Positions 19,732 through 27,943 of a stretch of 64,000 bases of DNA are shown one piece after another. The translations under genes and the position numbers were made by a program. Source of the stretch: Bradyrhizobium commune (GTDB lineage: Bacteria > Pseudomonadota > Alphaproteobacteria > Rhizobiales > Xanthobacteraceae); contig NZ_CP061379.1 in the NCBI RefSeq assembly GCF_015624505.1, positions 2,728,001-2,792,000 on the forward strand. The letters run 5' to 3'. Within the stretch, counting starts at the first letter, position 1. Every line of letters begins with the position of its first letter. Under the pieces are notes generated by a model. That model ran no database searches. It was not told the origin of the DNA and was given only the letters and a program-made list of their open reading frames with translations.

Positions 19732-20931
19732 ATGTCGGGGACTGACAGAAGCAAGACGGGCCTCTCCCTCGACGGGCCCATCGTGATCCTGGTCGAGCCG
19801 CAGCTCGGGGAAAACATCGGCATGGCCGCACGCGCCATGGGCAATTTCGCGCTTGGTGCCTTGCGCATCGTCAATCCCCGCGACGGCTGGCCCAACATCG
19901 CCGCCCAGCGCGCCGCCGCCGGCGCCGACCACATTCTGGAAAAGGTCGAATTGTTCGACACGGTCGAGCAGGCCGTCGCCGACCTCGATTTGCTGTTCGC
20001 CACCACCGCCCGCGCCCACGACCAGGCCAAGCCCGTGGTCGGGCCAGAAGCGGCGGCCGCCGAGATTTCGGGTCACATCGCCACCGGCGGCAAGGCCGGC
20101 ATCCTGTTCGGCCGCGAGCGCTGGGGGCTGACCAACGAGGAGGTCGGGCTCTCCAACCGCATCATCACCTTCCCGGTCAATCCGGGCTTTGCCTCGCTGA
20201 ACCTCGCCCAGGCCGTGCTGCTGGTCGGCTATGAATGGTTCAAGCGGGCGACGGCGGGCGAGCTGCCGCACGGCATGCCGGAGCGCTCCGAGCGCGCCTC
20301 GCAACACCAGATGCAGGCCTTCCTCGACAATCTCGTGCGCGAGCTCGACCGGGTCGAGTTCCTGCGCCCGGCCGAGAAACGCGACACCATGCTGGTCAAT
20401 TTGCGCAACATCTTTAGCCGGATGGAGCCGACCAAGCAGGACATGCATACCCTGCACGGGGTGGTGATGGCGATCGCGGAAGGGCGCAAGGGCCCGGCCA
20501 AGGGCGGCGTGCTCGACGGCGAGCAGGCGACGCGCCTGCGCGCGCTTTTGGCCGAGCACGGGCAGGGCGGCGGCGTGCCGGACAGCGGCTCGACCGTGCG
20601 CGGCCTCGCACGCCTGCTCCGCCGCAACCCGACCGACGCGGAACGCCTGCTCTGGCAGGCGCTGACCCGTGATCGCCGCTTCGCCGGTCAGTTCAAGCGT
20701 CAGACCCCGGTTGGCCGCCACATCCCGGACTTCGTCTCGTTCCCGCACCGGATCGCGATCGAGCTGGTCAATCCGGGCGAGGGCGACACCATCGCCGCCG
20801 ACCGCGCGTCGCGACGGGCGTGGCTGGAGGCGCGGGATTACCGGGTGATGGAGATAAGGGCCGCGGATGTCGAGCGCGATCTGGAGACGGAGCTGGTGCG
20901 GTTGCAGGCGATGATCGAGCAGGGCGCGTAG
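19732..20931 (+). CDS. TrmJ-type tRNA methyltransferase fused to a DUF559 nuclease-like domain
   Basis: Residues 1 to about 260 are a SPOUT RNA methyltransferase of the TrmH group 1/TrmJ type: motif 1 GENIGMAARAMGNF, motif 2 ILFGRERWGLTNEEV, motif 3 PVNPGFASLNLAQAV. TrmJ 2'-O-methylates position 32 of tRNAs. After a Gly-rich linker, residues about 290-395 are a DUF559 domain (LLRRNPTDAERLLWQALTRD, PVGRHIPDFVSF, AWLEARDYRVMEI), related to very-short-patch-repair-type nucleases. The usual E-D-G-x-x-H of DUF559 is changed (IAIELVNPGEGD), so nuclease activity is doubtful. One uninterrupted frame covers both domains. Confidence 0.9.
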   Translation: MSGTDRSKTGLSLDGPIVILVEPQLGENIGMAARAMGNFALGALRIVNPRDGWPNIAAQRAAAGADHILEKVELFDTVEQAVADLDLLFATTARAHDQAKPVVGPEAAAAEISGHIATGGKAGILFGRERWGLTNEEVGLSNRIITFPVNPGFASLNLAQAVLLVGYEWFKRATAGELPHGMPERSERASQHQMQAFLDNLVRELDRVEFLRPAEKRDTMLVNLRNIFSRMEPTKQDMHTLHGVVMAIAEGRKGPAKGGVLDGEQATRLRALLAEHGQGGGVPDSGSTVRGLARLLRRNPTDAERLLWQALTRDRRFAGQFKRQTPVGRHIPDFVSFPHRIAIELVNPGEGDTIAADRASRRAWLEARDYRVMEIRAADVERDLETELVRLQAMIEQGA

Positions 20932-20952
20932 GTATCGTGGCGCACCGGTCTC

Positions 20953-21045
20953 GTAGGGTGGGCAAAGCGAAGCGTGCCCACCTTGCCGATCAACGAGCTG
21001 AGACAGAAACGGTGGGCACGGCGCTGCGCGCCTTTGCCCATCCTG
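20953..21045. repeat. extragenic inverted repeat (GTAGGGTGGGCAAAG type)
   Basis: GTAGGGTGGGCAAAG at the left pairs with CTTTGCCCATCCTGC at the right (two mismatches), and inner CGTGCCCACC pairs with GGTGGGCACG. It is the same architecture as the unit at 8345-8457, placed between trmJ and a TPR gene. Confidence 0.7.
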
Positions 21046-21134
21046 CGAACTGCGATCCCTATGCGCAACCAAGGGCTGTGCAGACGCGTTGCTGGTTGCT
21101 ATGACAGTCCCCGTAAAATCGAGTTGGGGACTGC

Positions 21135-22814
21135 ATGTTTGGAATGACTGGCCGCGCAATCGTATGTGCGGCAGCAGGCGCCGGGGCTTTGGCACTGACG
21201 ACCTTGCTCGAAGTATCAGGCGCCCGCGCGGAAATGCCCTTGACCGCCAAGTGCAACGCGGTCGGAAATTTCAGTGTCGATGACCGGATCGCGGGCTGCA
21301 CCGCCATTATCGAGGCAGCGACGGGTATGCAGCAAGGAGTGATCATGGCGCGCTTCCGCCGCGCCATGTTCTACCGCCAGACGAGTGAGATCGACCTTGC
21401 GATCGCGGACTACAATCAGATCATCGAGCGCGATCCAGGCAATCTGAACGCCCGTCTCGCGAGGGCTTCTGCGTTCATCCAGAAGCGAGAGCCCGAGGCC
21501 GCCCTGCCTGACTACACCAAGGTGATCGAGCTCGATCCGAAGAATACCTACGCATATCTCGGACGTGCCCATGTCTATTCGGCAAGACGCGACTTCGTCC
21601 GCGCCATTGCCGACTACGATCAGGCTCTCCTGATCCATCCGGACAATGTCATCGCGCATGTCGAGCGCGGCCTCGTGTACGTCCGCAAAGGGGATCCGGA
21701 TCGGGCCATGGCCGACTGTGACCGAGCGGTCGAGATCAGCCCGCAAACCGGCGGCGGCCAATTGTGCCGCAGCCGCGTCTACTTCGCCAAGGGTAACAGA
21801 GAGCTAGCATTGGCCGCGCTCGATCAAACCATCGAGATCAAACCAAAGAAAGAGAACTTCTATTACTTCCGCGCCGACTCGTTCCATCAACTGGGCGAGT
21901 TCGACCGCGCTATCGCCGACTATGACCGAGTCATCGAGCTGAACCCGCGAAGCCGATATGCATACCTCTGCCGCGGCGTCGCCTATGCCCGAAAAGGCGA
22001 CTATGATCGCGCCATTGCCGACTACACCGAGGCCATGCAGCTGGCGCATCAGGATCGAAGATTCCCGAGCGGTGGGAAAGCTCAGATCCAAGGTCAGGAC
22101 GATGACCCCGTTTCTGCGTCCGTCGACGGTGAGTCAATCGGTCTTGTTTCGGGGGATGGCCCTGCGCTCCGCGCTCGGGCAGGGGCCTACTACGCAAAAG
22201 GGGACTTTGATCGCGCTATCGCCGACTACGACGAGGCGATCCGCCTTAATTCCAAGGACAAGGATGCCTTCGGGCTCCGGGCCAACGCGTACAGGGCCAA
22301 GGGAGATTTCGACCGTGCGCTTGCGGATTACGATCAGCTCGTGCAGCTCGATCCCCAGAATGCGCGCGCCTATTTTCATCGTGCGAGGTTTTATTGGCAG
22401 AGTGCTTCGTTCGGCAAATCGTTGACCGATCTGGATCAGGCGATCCAGCTCAATCCAAAGGATCCCTATCCGGTCTTATGGCGTGAAATTGTTGCGAAGC
22501 GCGGTGACCAACCGAGCCGGCTGAGCGAGGCTGTGAAGCAGCTGGATGCGACGAAATGGCCGGCGCCGATCGTCAATCTCTTTCTCGGCACGATGACGCC
22601 AGAGCAGGTGCTCGGCGCTACCGACGATGCCGATCCCATGAAGAAAAAGGCGCAGCTCTGTGAGGCGAATTTCTATACCGCAGAACTCGCCCTGCAGCGC
22701 GGCAAGGAAGAGGCGTTGAAGCTGTTCGACCTAGCTGCAGCCGATTGTCCGAGGACCTTCATCGAGAAGCAGGCCGCCGACGTCGAACTTAACTTGCTGC
22801 GAGCGAGCCGCTGA
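21135..22814 (+). CDS. exported tetratricopeptide-repeat protein
   Basis: A 559-residue protein. The start (MFGMTGRAIVCAAAGAGALA, cleavage near ARA) is a Sec signal peptide. From about residue 70 to 470 there are about ten TPR units with the recurring pattern FDRAIADYDEAIRLNPK..AYLCRG (examples: DLAIADYNQIIERDPGN, DRAIADYDRVIELNPRS). Such arrays are periplasmic scaffolds for protein-protein contacts. A region near 320-345 (GQDDDPVSASVDGES) breaks the repeat rhythm. The C-terminus is not TPR and ends in Cys-containing helices. No partner is suggested by neighbours. Confidence 0.85.
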   Translation: MFGMTGRAIVCAAAGAGALALTTLLEVSGARAEMPLTAKCNAVGNFSVDDRIAGCTAIIEAATGMQQGVIMARFRRAMFYRQTSEIDLAIADYNQIIERDPGNLNARLARASAFIQKREPEAALPDYTKVIELDPKNTYAYLGRAHVYSARRDFVRAIADYDQALLIHPDNVIAHVERGLVYVRKGDPDRAMADCDRAVEISPQTGGGQLCRSRVYFAKGNRELALAALDQTIEIKPKKENFYYFRADSFHQLGEFDRAIADYDRVIELNPRSRYAYLCRGVAYARKGDYDRAIADYTEAMQLAHQDRRFPSGGKAQIQGQDDDPVSASVDGESIGLVSGDGPALRARAGAYYAKGDFDRAIADYDEAIRLNSKDKDAFGLRANAYRAKGDFDRALADYDQLVQLDPQNARAYFHRARFYWQSASFGKSLTDLDQAIQLNPKDPYPVLWREIVAKRGDQPSRLSEAVKQLDATKWPAPIVNLFLGTMTPEQVLGATDDADPMKKKAQLCEANFYTAELALQRGKEEALKLFDLAAADCPRTFIEKQAADVELNLLRASR

Positions 22815-23158
22815 TTTCGATCAGGCTCTCGCAGGGTGGGCGCACCGTAGCGTGCGCGCCATGCCTGGACCGATCGACTGACGTGAAAAGGTGGCACGGC
22901 TGCCAGGCCTGTCGTGGAACACATAGGGCGGCGATCTTGTGACCGGTCCGCATCAGCGCGCGTGGATCAGTGGGCAGCCGCCAACTTTCCTTTTGACTCG
23001 TTTCACCCAGGGTATAGCATCTTAACGATACTTATCTTGGGTTGAGCCAGCTCGCGCGTTGTCTTTTGGGGCCGCAATTTTTTAGATTTTTCTCGACGGG
23101 GCATGAAGCCCCATTGCTCGCGCGTGTCTCGCCCTGACCCAGCTTGTTGGGGGACAGC
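22815..23158. other. gene-free stretch of 344 bases
   Basis: Its left part (about 22825-22870) is a decayed half of the GTAGGGTGGGC-type extragenic repeat. The right part is AT-richer (AATTTTTTAGATTTTT near 23080) and probably carries the promoter of the lipoprotein-like gene that follows. No convincing coding frame, RNA or named operator is visible. Confidence 0.5.
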
Positions 23159-24169
23159 ATGCATTCAGCTTTGGACGGAATTCGGAGCCGTATTTTCCTC
23201 GCGCTGCTCGTTGCCGGCGCGTCCGCCGGATGTTCGCTGCATCCGGTTCAGCAGGAGGTCACGGGCGTCAAGACCCCCGACCTTGTGCAATTTATCCGTT
23301 GCGAGACGCGGCTTGCGATCCAGGACAAGGCGATCGAGCTTCTGAAAAAAGAAAGGCCTCCGAATCCCGCCATGATCGACGAGCTCACCCAGAGGCGCAC
23401 GTGGCCATGGGATCCCGCGTTGAGAGCGCGAATGAACACCAATGAGCGTGCCATCTACGACAAATATATCCAGACCGGCATCGCCTTCGATTTTTCGTTC
23501 GACATCACCGAGGACAATGCGGGATCTGGCGCGGCCGATCCCGTCAAATTCATTACCAACGGAACGGCGGGCGCCGGTCTGTCGGCGAGTGGCGACTTCA
23601 AGCGGGAAAACCTGCGGCATTTCGTGGTCAGCGAAACGGCCAAGGACCTGCTGGAGAACCCGAAGCTTGGGTTTGAGCAACCGGATGGTCATGCGGAATG
23701 CCCTTCGGATTATCGCCTGTCGAACTTTGCCTATCCAATTTCCGGCAATATCGGAATCGGGGAACTGATCTCGACATTCTTCGACCTCAATGAGGTCAGG
23801 ACGTTGACGGTCGACAAAGCGACGTCGAATGTTTTTGTCGATACGTTGACGTTCACGACGACGGTTTCCGGAGGGATAACGCCCCACGTCTTCGTATCGC
23901 CCGTCGGAAACCGCTGGGGCTTGGCGGCGCCCGCCACCCTAATGGCTTCCGGCCAAAGGATCGACGCTCACAAGCTGATCGTCGGCTTGTCACTGGACAA
24001 TACGAAAAGAATTGCGGGACCGTCGGTTGCGGCGGCCGCAATCGTTCCGGGACGCTATGGGCGATCCGCACTCCAAAGAAGCGACATTCGTTCCAACGCG
24101 GAGCAAAGCGCGCTCGATGCCGTCTCGCAGGCACGCCTCGACGCGTATCTGGATCGCGCCTTCCGCTAG
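23159..24169 (+). CDS. lipoprotein-like hypothetical protein (336 aa)
   Basis: The N-terminus MHSALDGIRSRIFLALLVAG, followed by ASAGC, looks like a signal peptide with an approximate lipobox and Cys29 as the lipidated residue. The mature part has no recognised domain: an early helical region (RCETRLAIQDKAIELLKKE), a Gly-rich GSGAADPVKFITNGTAGAGL segment, and a late region rich in beta-strand patterns. GGGGGA precedes ATG 23159; a TTG at 23144 is less likely. It is probably an outer- or inner-membrane lipoprotein. Confidence 0.7.
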   Translation: MHSALDGIRSRIFLALLVAGASAGCSLHPVQQEVTGVKTPDLVQFIRCETRLAIQDKAIELLKKERPPNPAMIDELTQRRTWPWDPALRARMNTNERAIYDKYIQTGIAFDFSFDITEDNAGSGAADPVKFITNGTAGAGLSASGDFKRENLRHFVVSETAKDLLENPKLGFEQPDGHAECPSDYRLSNFAYPISGNIGIGELISTFFDLNEVRTLTVDKATSNVFVDTLTFTTTVSGGITPHVFVSPVGNRWGLAAPATLMASGQRIDAHKLIVGLSLDNTKRIAGPSVAAAAIVPGRYGRSALQRSDIRSNAEQSALDAVSQARLDAYLDRAFR

Positions 24170-24268
24170 CCCAACGAATGCTGCTCACACCGCAAAAGAG
24201 CGGAGCGCAATCCGGGACAGTGTTCACGCATTCCGCTGCGCTCCATGCGGGCTACGAAGTGAGAGCAA

Positions 24269-24916
24269 TCACACCGCCTCTAGCTGATCCGCGGCGCGCT
24301 TCTTCTTCGCCTTCGTCTGGCTGAGCAGGGGGCCGGCGGTCAGCGCCGCCGTGTCGGCCACGCCCGGATCGCGCGAGATCATGGCGGCGACGATGGCGCC
24401 GTCGATGATGAGGCCGAGCTGGTGCGCGAGCACCGCGGGCTCGGTCGAGCCGAGCTCGCCGGCGAGCTTCTCGATGTGGCCGAGCACGATCTTCTTGTGC
24501 TTCAGCGCGATGTTGCGGAACTGCTTTGCGTCCTTGTCGTGCTCGCCGACGGCATTGATAAAGGGACAGCCGTAGAAGCGTTCTTCCGCAAACCAGCTCT
24601 TCAGCGCCGGGAAGATGCGCGTGAGTTTTGCCTGCGCGTCGCCGCCGCCTTGCTCCATGGCGCCGATGAACCATTCGCGCCATTGCTTGCCTTCGCTCTC
24701 CAGCACCGCGTTGACGAGATTGGTCTTGGAGCCGAACAATTTGTAGAGCGTGGTCTTGGCGGTGCCGGCTTCCTCGATGATCGCGTCGATGCCGGTGGCG
24801 TTGATCCCGTTCTTGCAGAACAGATGCGTTGCCGCGTTGAGCAGGCGCCCGCGCGCGGATTCGTCTTCGCCTGCGGCGGCGTGGGGCGAGGTCTTCTTCG
24901 ATGACGTCTTTGCCAT
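24269..24916 (-). CDS. TetR-family transcriptional regulator
   Basis: A 215-residue repressor. The N-terminal helix-turn-helix covers about residues 22-66 (RLLNAATHLFCKNGINATGI, then AKTTLYKLFGSKTNLVNAVL), and the rest is a helical ligand-binding domain. It is divergent from the osmC operon, whose promoter region holds an ACCGTTCGGT dyad at 25117-25126, a plausible operator. The ligand is unknown; given the operon content it may be an organic or sulfur compound. Confidence 0.9.
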   Translation of the reverse strand: MAKTSSKKTSPHAAAGEDESARGRLLNAATHLFCKNGINATGIDAIIEEAGTAKTTLYKLFGSKTNLVNAVLESEGKQWREWFIGAMEQGGGDAQAKLTRIFPALKSWFAEERFYGCPFINAVGEHDKDAKQFRNIALKHKKIVLGHIEKLAGELGSTEPAVLAHQLGLIIDGAIVAAMISRDPGVADTAALTAGPLLSQTKAKKKRAADQLEAV

Positions 24917-25091
24917 GAGTCCAAACTTACCCGCAGCCGCGCCGCATCAGCAAGCCGCATCTGTTCCGCGCTGAAAAGATTCGCATCAGTGAGCCCATCT
25001 GCATCGCCTTTGAGCAAGCGGCGGCTGACCAATCCGCAGGCAGCGCCGGCTAAGCGGCTCCAATGCTTCGCCTTTTGTTTTTGGCCGGCTC

Positions 25092-25126
25092 TGGCACGCT
25101 CCATGCAAGGAAACAGACCGTTCGGT
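25092..25126 (+). promoter_or_regulatory. candidate sigma-54-like promoter and TetR operator before osmC
   Basis: TGGCACGCTCCATGCA at 25092-25107 keeps the GG-N10-GC core of -24/-12 promoters, differing from TGGCAYRN4TTGCW only in the -12 element's first T. ACCG-TT-CGGT at 25117-25126 is a short dyad of the type TetR proteins bind. The start codon is at 25163. No enhancer-type repeat like that of the cyanate locus was found upstream. Confidence 0.35.
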
Positions 25127-25162
25127 ATCCTGCCGGATTCCACGGCTGCCAGGGAGAAGATG

Positions 25163-25705
25163 ATGACTGCCGTCGTTCAAAAGACAGTGCTGACGGGTTG
25201 CCTCGCACCCATCGACAAGAATGGCCTCGAGCAACTGATCGCCAACGGCAAGGCCAATCCGAAGGTCGTCAAGACCTTGAAATGCAAGACGGTTGCGGAA
25301 GGAAAATTCCGCCACGCCAACTACATCCGCAATCTGCCGCCCTACATCGTCGACGAGCCGCCGGGCTTACTCGGCGACGACACCGCGCCCAATCCGTCGG
25401 AAGCCTCGCTCGCCGCGCTCGGCTCCTGCCTTGCGGTCGGCCTCCACGCCAACGCCGTGCATCGCGGCTGGATCGTCAACAAGCTCGAGCTCGAGCTCGA
25501 AGGCGATCTCAACATCACCGCGGTCTGGGGCACGGGCGATATGTCGGACAAGCCCGTCGGCTTCACCGACGTCCGCGTCAAGGTCGACATGGACTGCGAA
25601 GGCGTCTCGCAGGACGAGATCGACGCGCTTGTCGCCCATGTGAAGAAATGGTCGCCGGTGGCGAACACTTTCACCCGCCCGGTCAATCTCGAGGTCGGCA
25701 TCTAA
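25163..25705 (+). CDS. OsmC/Ohr-family protein
   Basis: A 180-residue protein of the OsmC superfamily, which reduces organic hydroperoxides with a pair of Cys. Visible elements are NYIRNLPPYIVDEPPGLLGD, APNPSEASLAALGSCLAVGL (Cys in the helix-start position) and the late DEIDALVAHVKKWSPVAN. In place of a second catalytic Cys before NTFTRPV there is SPVANTF, so peroxidase activity of the classic type is uncertain. GGGAG lies 6 bases before ATG 25163; ATG 25160 is also possible. It is the first gene of an operon with a flavoprotein and a sulfurtransferase. Confidence 0.88.
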   Translation: MTAVVQKTVLTGCLAPIDKNGLEQLIANGKANPKVVKTLKCKTVAEGKFRHANYIRNLPPYIVDEPPGLLGDDTAPNPSEASLAALGSCLAVGLHANAVHRGWIVNKLELELEGDLNITAVWGTGDMSDKPVGFTDVRVKVDMDCEGVSQDEIDALVAHVKKWSPVANTFTRPVNLEVGI

Positions 25706-25740
25706 CGATCAGCAACCAGGACAAGGTGCGGGAGACGATC

Positions 25741-26874
25741 ATGGGGTCACTGGCTTTATCACGGGCCGAAGTTTTGGATCAGCCCGCACCGTCCATTGCC
25801 GGCGAGGTGGCGCGAATTGCGCGCGAGCAGCTCGCGCCGCTCGCCGCCGGCATCGATGCCGGCACGGTCTATCCGGCCGAGGTGCTGCGCGAATTCGGCG
25901 TGGCCGGCGCCTGGGGCAGTCACGTGCCTCACGAGGGGCCCGCAGATCTGCGCTGCGCCATCCAGGCGATGGCGGCGATCGGCGAGGTCTGCGGCGCCAC
26001 CGCTTTCATGGCCTGGTGCCAGACCACGCTGGTCTGGTACGCGGCGAACTCGACCAATCTGAAACTGGCAAAACGCTTCGGCGATGCGTTCTCGACCGGC
26101 CGCGTGCTCGGCGGCACCGGGCTCTCCAATCCGATGAAGAGCTTCTTCGGGATCGAGAAGCTCAAGCTGAAGGGAAAGAAAGTCGACGGCGGCTACATCG
26201 TCCGCGGCGCGCTGCCCTGGGTCTCCAATCTCGGCCCCGACCACTACTTCGGCACCATTTTCGAGCGCGAGGACGATCAGGGCATCGCAAGCGGCGAGCC
26301 CGGCACCGTGATGTTCCTGGCCGACTGCTCGGACCCGGCGATCACGCTGACGCCTTGCAAGCCGTTCCTCGCGATGGATGGCACCGGCACCTACGGCGTG
26401 CAGTTCCGCGACGTCTTCGTGCCGGACGAGCTGATCCTGGCCGATCCCGCCGGCCCTTTCGTGAAGAAGATCCGCGCCGGCTTCATCCTGCTCCAGGCCG
26501 GCATGGCGCTCGGCGTCATCCGCGACTGCATCAACATCATGGACGAGGTCGACAATCCGCTCGGCCACATCAACCGCTATCTGCCGCAGCAGCCGGTGCA
26601 CTTCCGCGATCTCGCCGCCGAGCTCGAGGCGGAGACGATGGCGCTGGCGCGCGATCCCTACAACGAGGAGGAGACCTACTGGCGCAAGGTGATTGCGCTC
26701 AGGCTTCGCGCCGGCGAAGCCAGCGTCGCGGCGGCGCATGCAGCGATGCTGCATTGTGGCGCGCGCGGCTATCTCAAGAGCCACCGCGCGCAGCGGCGTC
26801 TGCGCGAGGCTTACTTCGTCGCGATCGTCACGCCTGCCACCAAGCAGCTGCGCAAGATGCTCGCCGATTCCTGA
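25741..26874 (+). CDS. acyl-CoA-dehydrogenase-like flavoprotein
   Basis: A 377-residue member of the acyl-CoA dehydrogenase superfamily: an N-terminal helical domain (SIAGEVARIAREQLAPLAAG), a middle FAD-contact strand region (RVLGGTGLSNPMKSFFG) and a C-terminal four-helix domain. No clear catalytic Glu context of true acyl-CoA dehydrogenases is seen, so it could instead belong to the FMN monooxygenase-like branch that includes sulfur-scavenging enzymes. GGGAG precedes ATG 25741. It begins 35 bases after osmC and 50 bases before the sulfurtransferase; co-transcription is likely. Confidence 0.85.
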   Translation: MGSLALSRAEVLDQPAPSIAGEVARIAREQLAPLAAGIDAGTVYPAEVLREFGVAGAWGSHVPHEGPADLRCAIQAMAAIGEVCGATAFMAWCQTTLVWYAANSTNLKLAKRFGDAFSTGRVLGGTGLSNPMKSFFGIEKLKLKGKKVDGGYIVRGALPWVSNLGPDHYFGTIFEREDDQGIASGEPGTVMFLADCSDPAITLTPCKPFLAMDGTGTYGVQFRDVFVPDELILADPAGPFVKKIRAGFILLQAGMALGVIRDCINIMDEVDNPLGHINRYLPQQPVHFRDLAAELEAETMALARDPYNEEETYWRKVIALRLRAGEASVAAAHAAMLHCGARGYLKSHRAQRRLREAYFVAIVTPATKQLRKMLADS

Positions 26875-26924
26875 AGCTTTACGAGTCCACCCCGAAGACC
26901 CCCAACCTCAACGGAGAGGCTGCC

Positions 26925-27803
26925 ATGACTGACGTCCTGATTACTGCCGTCGAACTCGCCGATCTCTTGAAAACCGAGCCGTGTGTCGTCGTCGACACCC
27001 GCAATCCCGACGCCTATGCCGCAGGCCACCTGCCCAACGCCGTCAACGTGCATGAGATCTTCACCTTCCTTGCGACCTCGACGCCGGAAGGCATGGCCGA
27101 GCTGAAGACCAAGTTCGCCGATGCGTTCGGCGGCGCGGGTCTCTCCGGCAAGGAAACGGCTGTGATCTACGAGCAGTCGATGAATTCCGGCTTCGGCCAG
27201 TCCTGCCGCGGCTACTATCTCCTCACCATGCTCGGCTATCCCAAGATCAAGGTGCTGCACGGCGGCTTCGACGCGTGGTCGGCCGCGGGCTTCCCGGTGA
27301 CGAAGGACGTGCCGGCACCGGCAAAGGCCTCCTTCTCGATCGTGCCTGAAGCTGGCGACATCCTGATCGACGCCAAGACCATGCTCGGCGCGGTCGGCAA
27401 GCCCGGCATCGCCATCCTCGACGTGCGCGATGTCGACGAGTGGATCGGCGACAGCTCTTCTCCCTATGGGAAGGATTTCTGTCCGCGCAAGGGCCGCATC
27501 CCCGGTGCGGTGTGGCTGGAATGGTATCGCATGATGAAGCCGACCGCCGAAGGTCCGCGCTTCAAGTCCAAGGACGAGATTCTTGCCGAATGCGCCACCG
27601 TCGGCATCTCGCAGACCACACCGGTCTATCTCTACTGCTTCAAGGGCGCGCGCGCCTCGAACACCTTCCTCGCGCTCAAGAACGCCGGTGTGAAGGACGT
27701 GCGGATGTACTTCGGCTCCTGGAACGAATGGTCGCGCGATCCGTCGCTGCCGATCGAGCAGGGCCTGCCGATTGCGACTGAAGTCACCACCAAGGCGGCG
27801 TGA
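26925..27803 (+). CDS. two-domain sulfurtransferase (rhodanese)
   Basis: A 292-residue tandem rhodanese. Domain 1 (about 8-125) has VVVDTRNPDAYAAGHLPNAV; its catalytic loop lacks a usable Cys. Domain 2 (about 145-280) has ILDVRDVDEW and Cys238 in YLYCFKGARASN, the active-site position. Such enzymes transfer sulfane sulfur from thiosulfate or mercaptopyruvate to acceptors, including cyanide. GGAGAGG is 5 bases before ATG 26925. It ends the osmC operon and lies one gene away from the cyanase locus, which hints at shared cyano/sulfur chemistry but does not prove it. Confidence 0.92.
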   Translation: MTDVLITAVELADLLKTEPCVVVDTRNPDAYAAGHLPNAVNVHEIFTFLATSTPEGMAELKTKFADAFGGAGLSGKETAVIYEQSMNSGFGQSCRGYYLLTMLGYPKIKVLHGGFDAWSAAGFPVTKDVPAPAKASFSIVPEAGDILIDAKTMLGAVGKPGIAILDVRDVDEWIGDSSSPYGKDFCPRKGRIPGAVWLEWYRMMKPTAEGPRFKSKDEILAECATVGISQTTPVYLYCFKGARASNTFLALKNAGVKDVRMYFGSWNEWSRDPSLPIEQGLPIATEVTTKAA

Positions 27804-27813
27804 ACGCGCGCCT

Positions 27814-27943
27814 CGTCCTTCGAGACGACCGCTTCGCGGTCTCCTCAGGATGAGGCTAAGCGGCAGCGGTACCTGTTGAAACTGCTGCCGCGCACGCCGT
27901 CCTCATCCTGAGGAGCCCGCCTAAAGCGGGCGTCTCGAAGGAT
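27814..27943. repeat. extragenic inverted repeat overlapping the regulator's 3' end
   Basis: CGTCCTTCGAGACG on the left pairs with CGTCTCGAAGGATG on the right; inner CTCCTCAGGATGAGG pairs with CCTCATCCTGAGGAG. The right arm extends 23 bases into the adjacent minus-strand gene and supplies its stop codon (27921-27923) and last residues. Confidence 0.75.
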
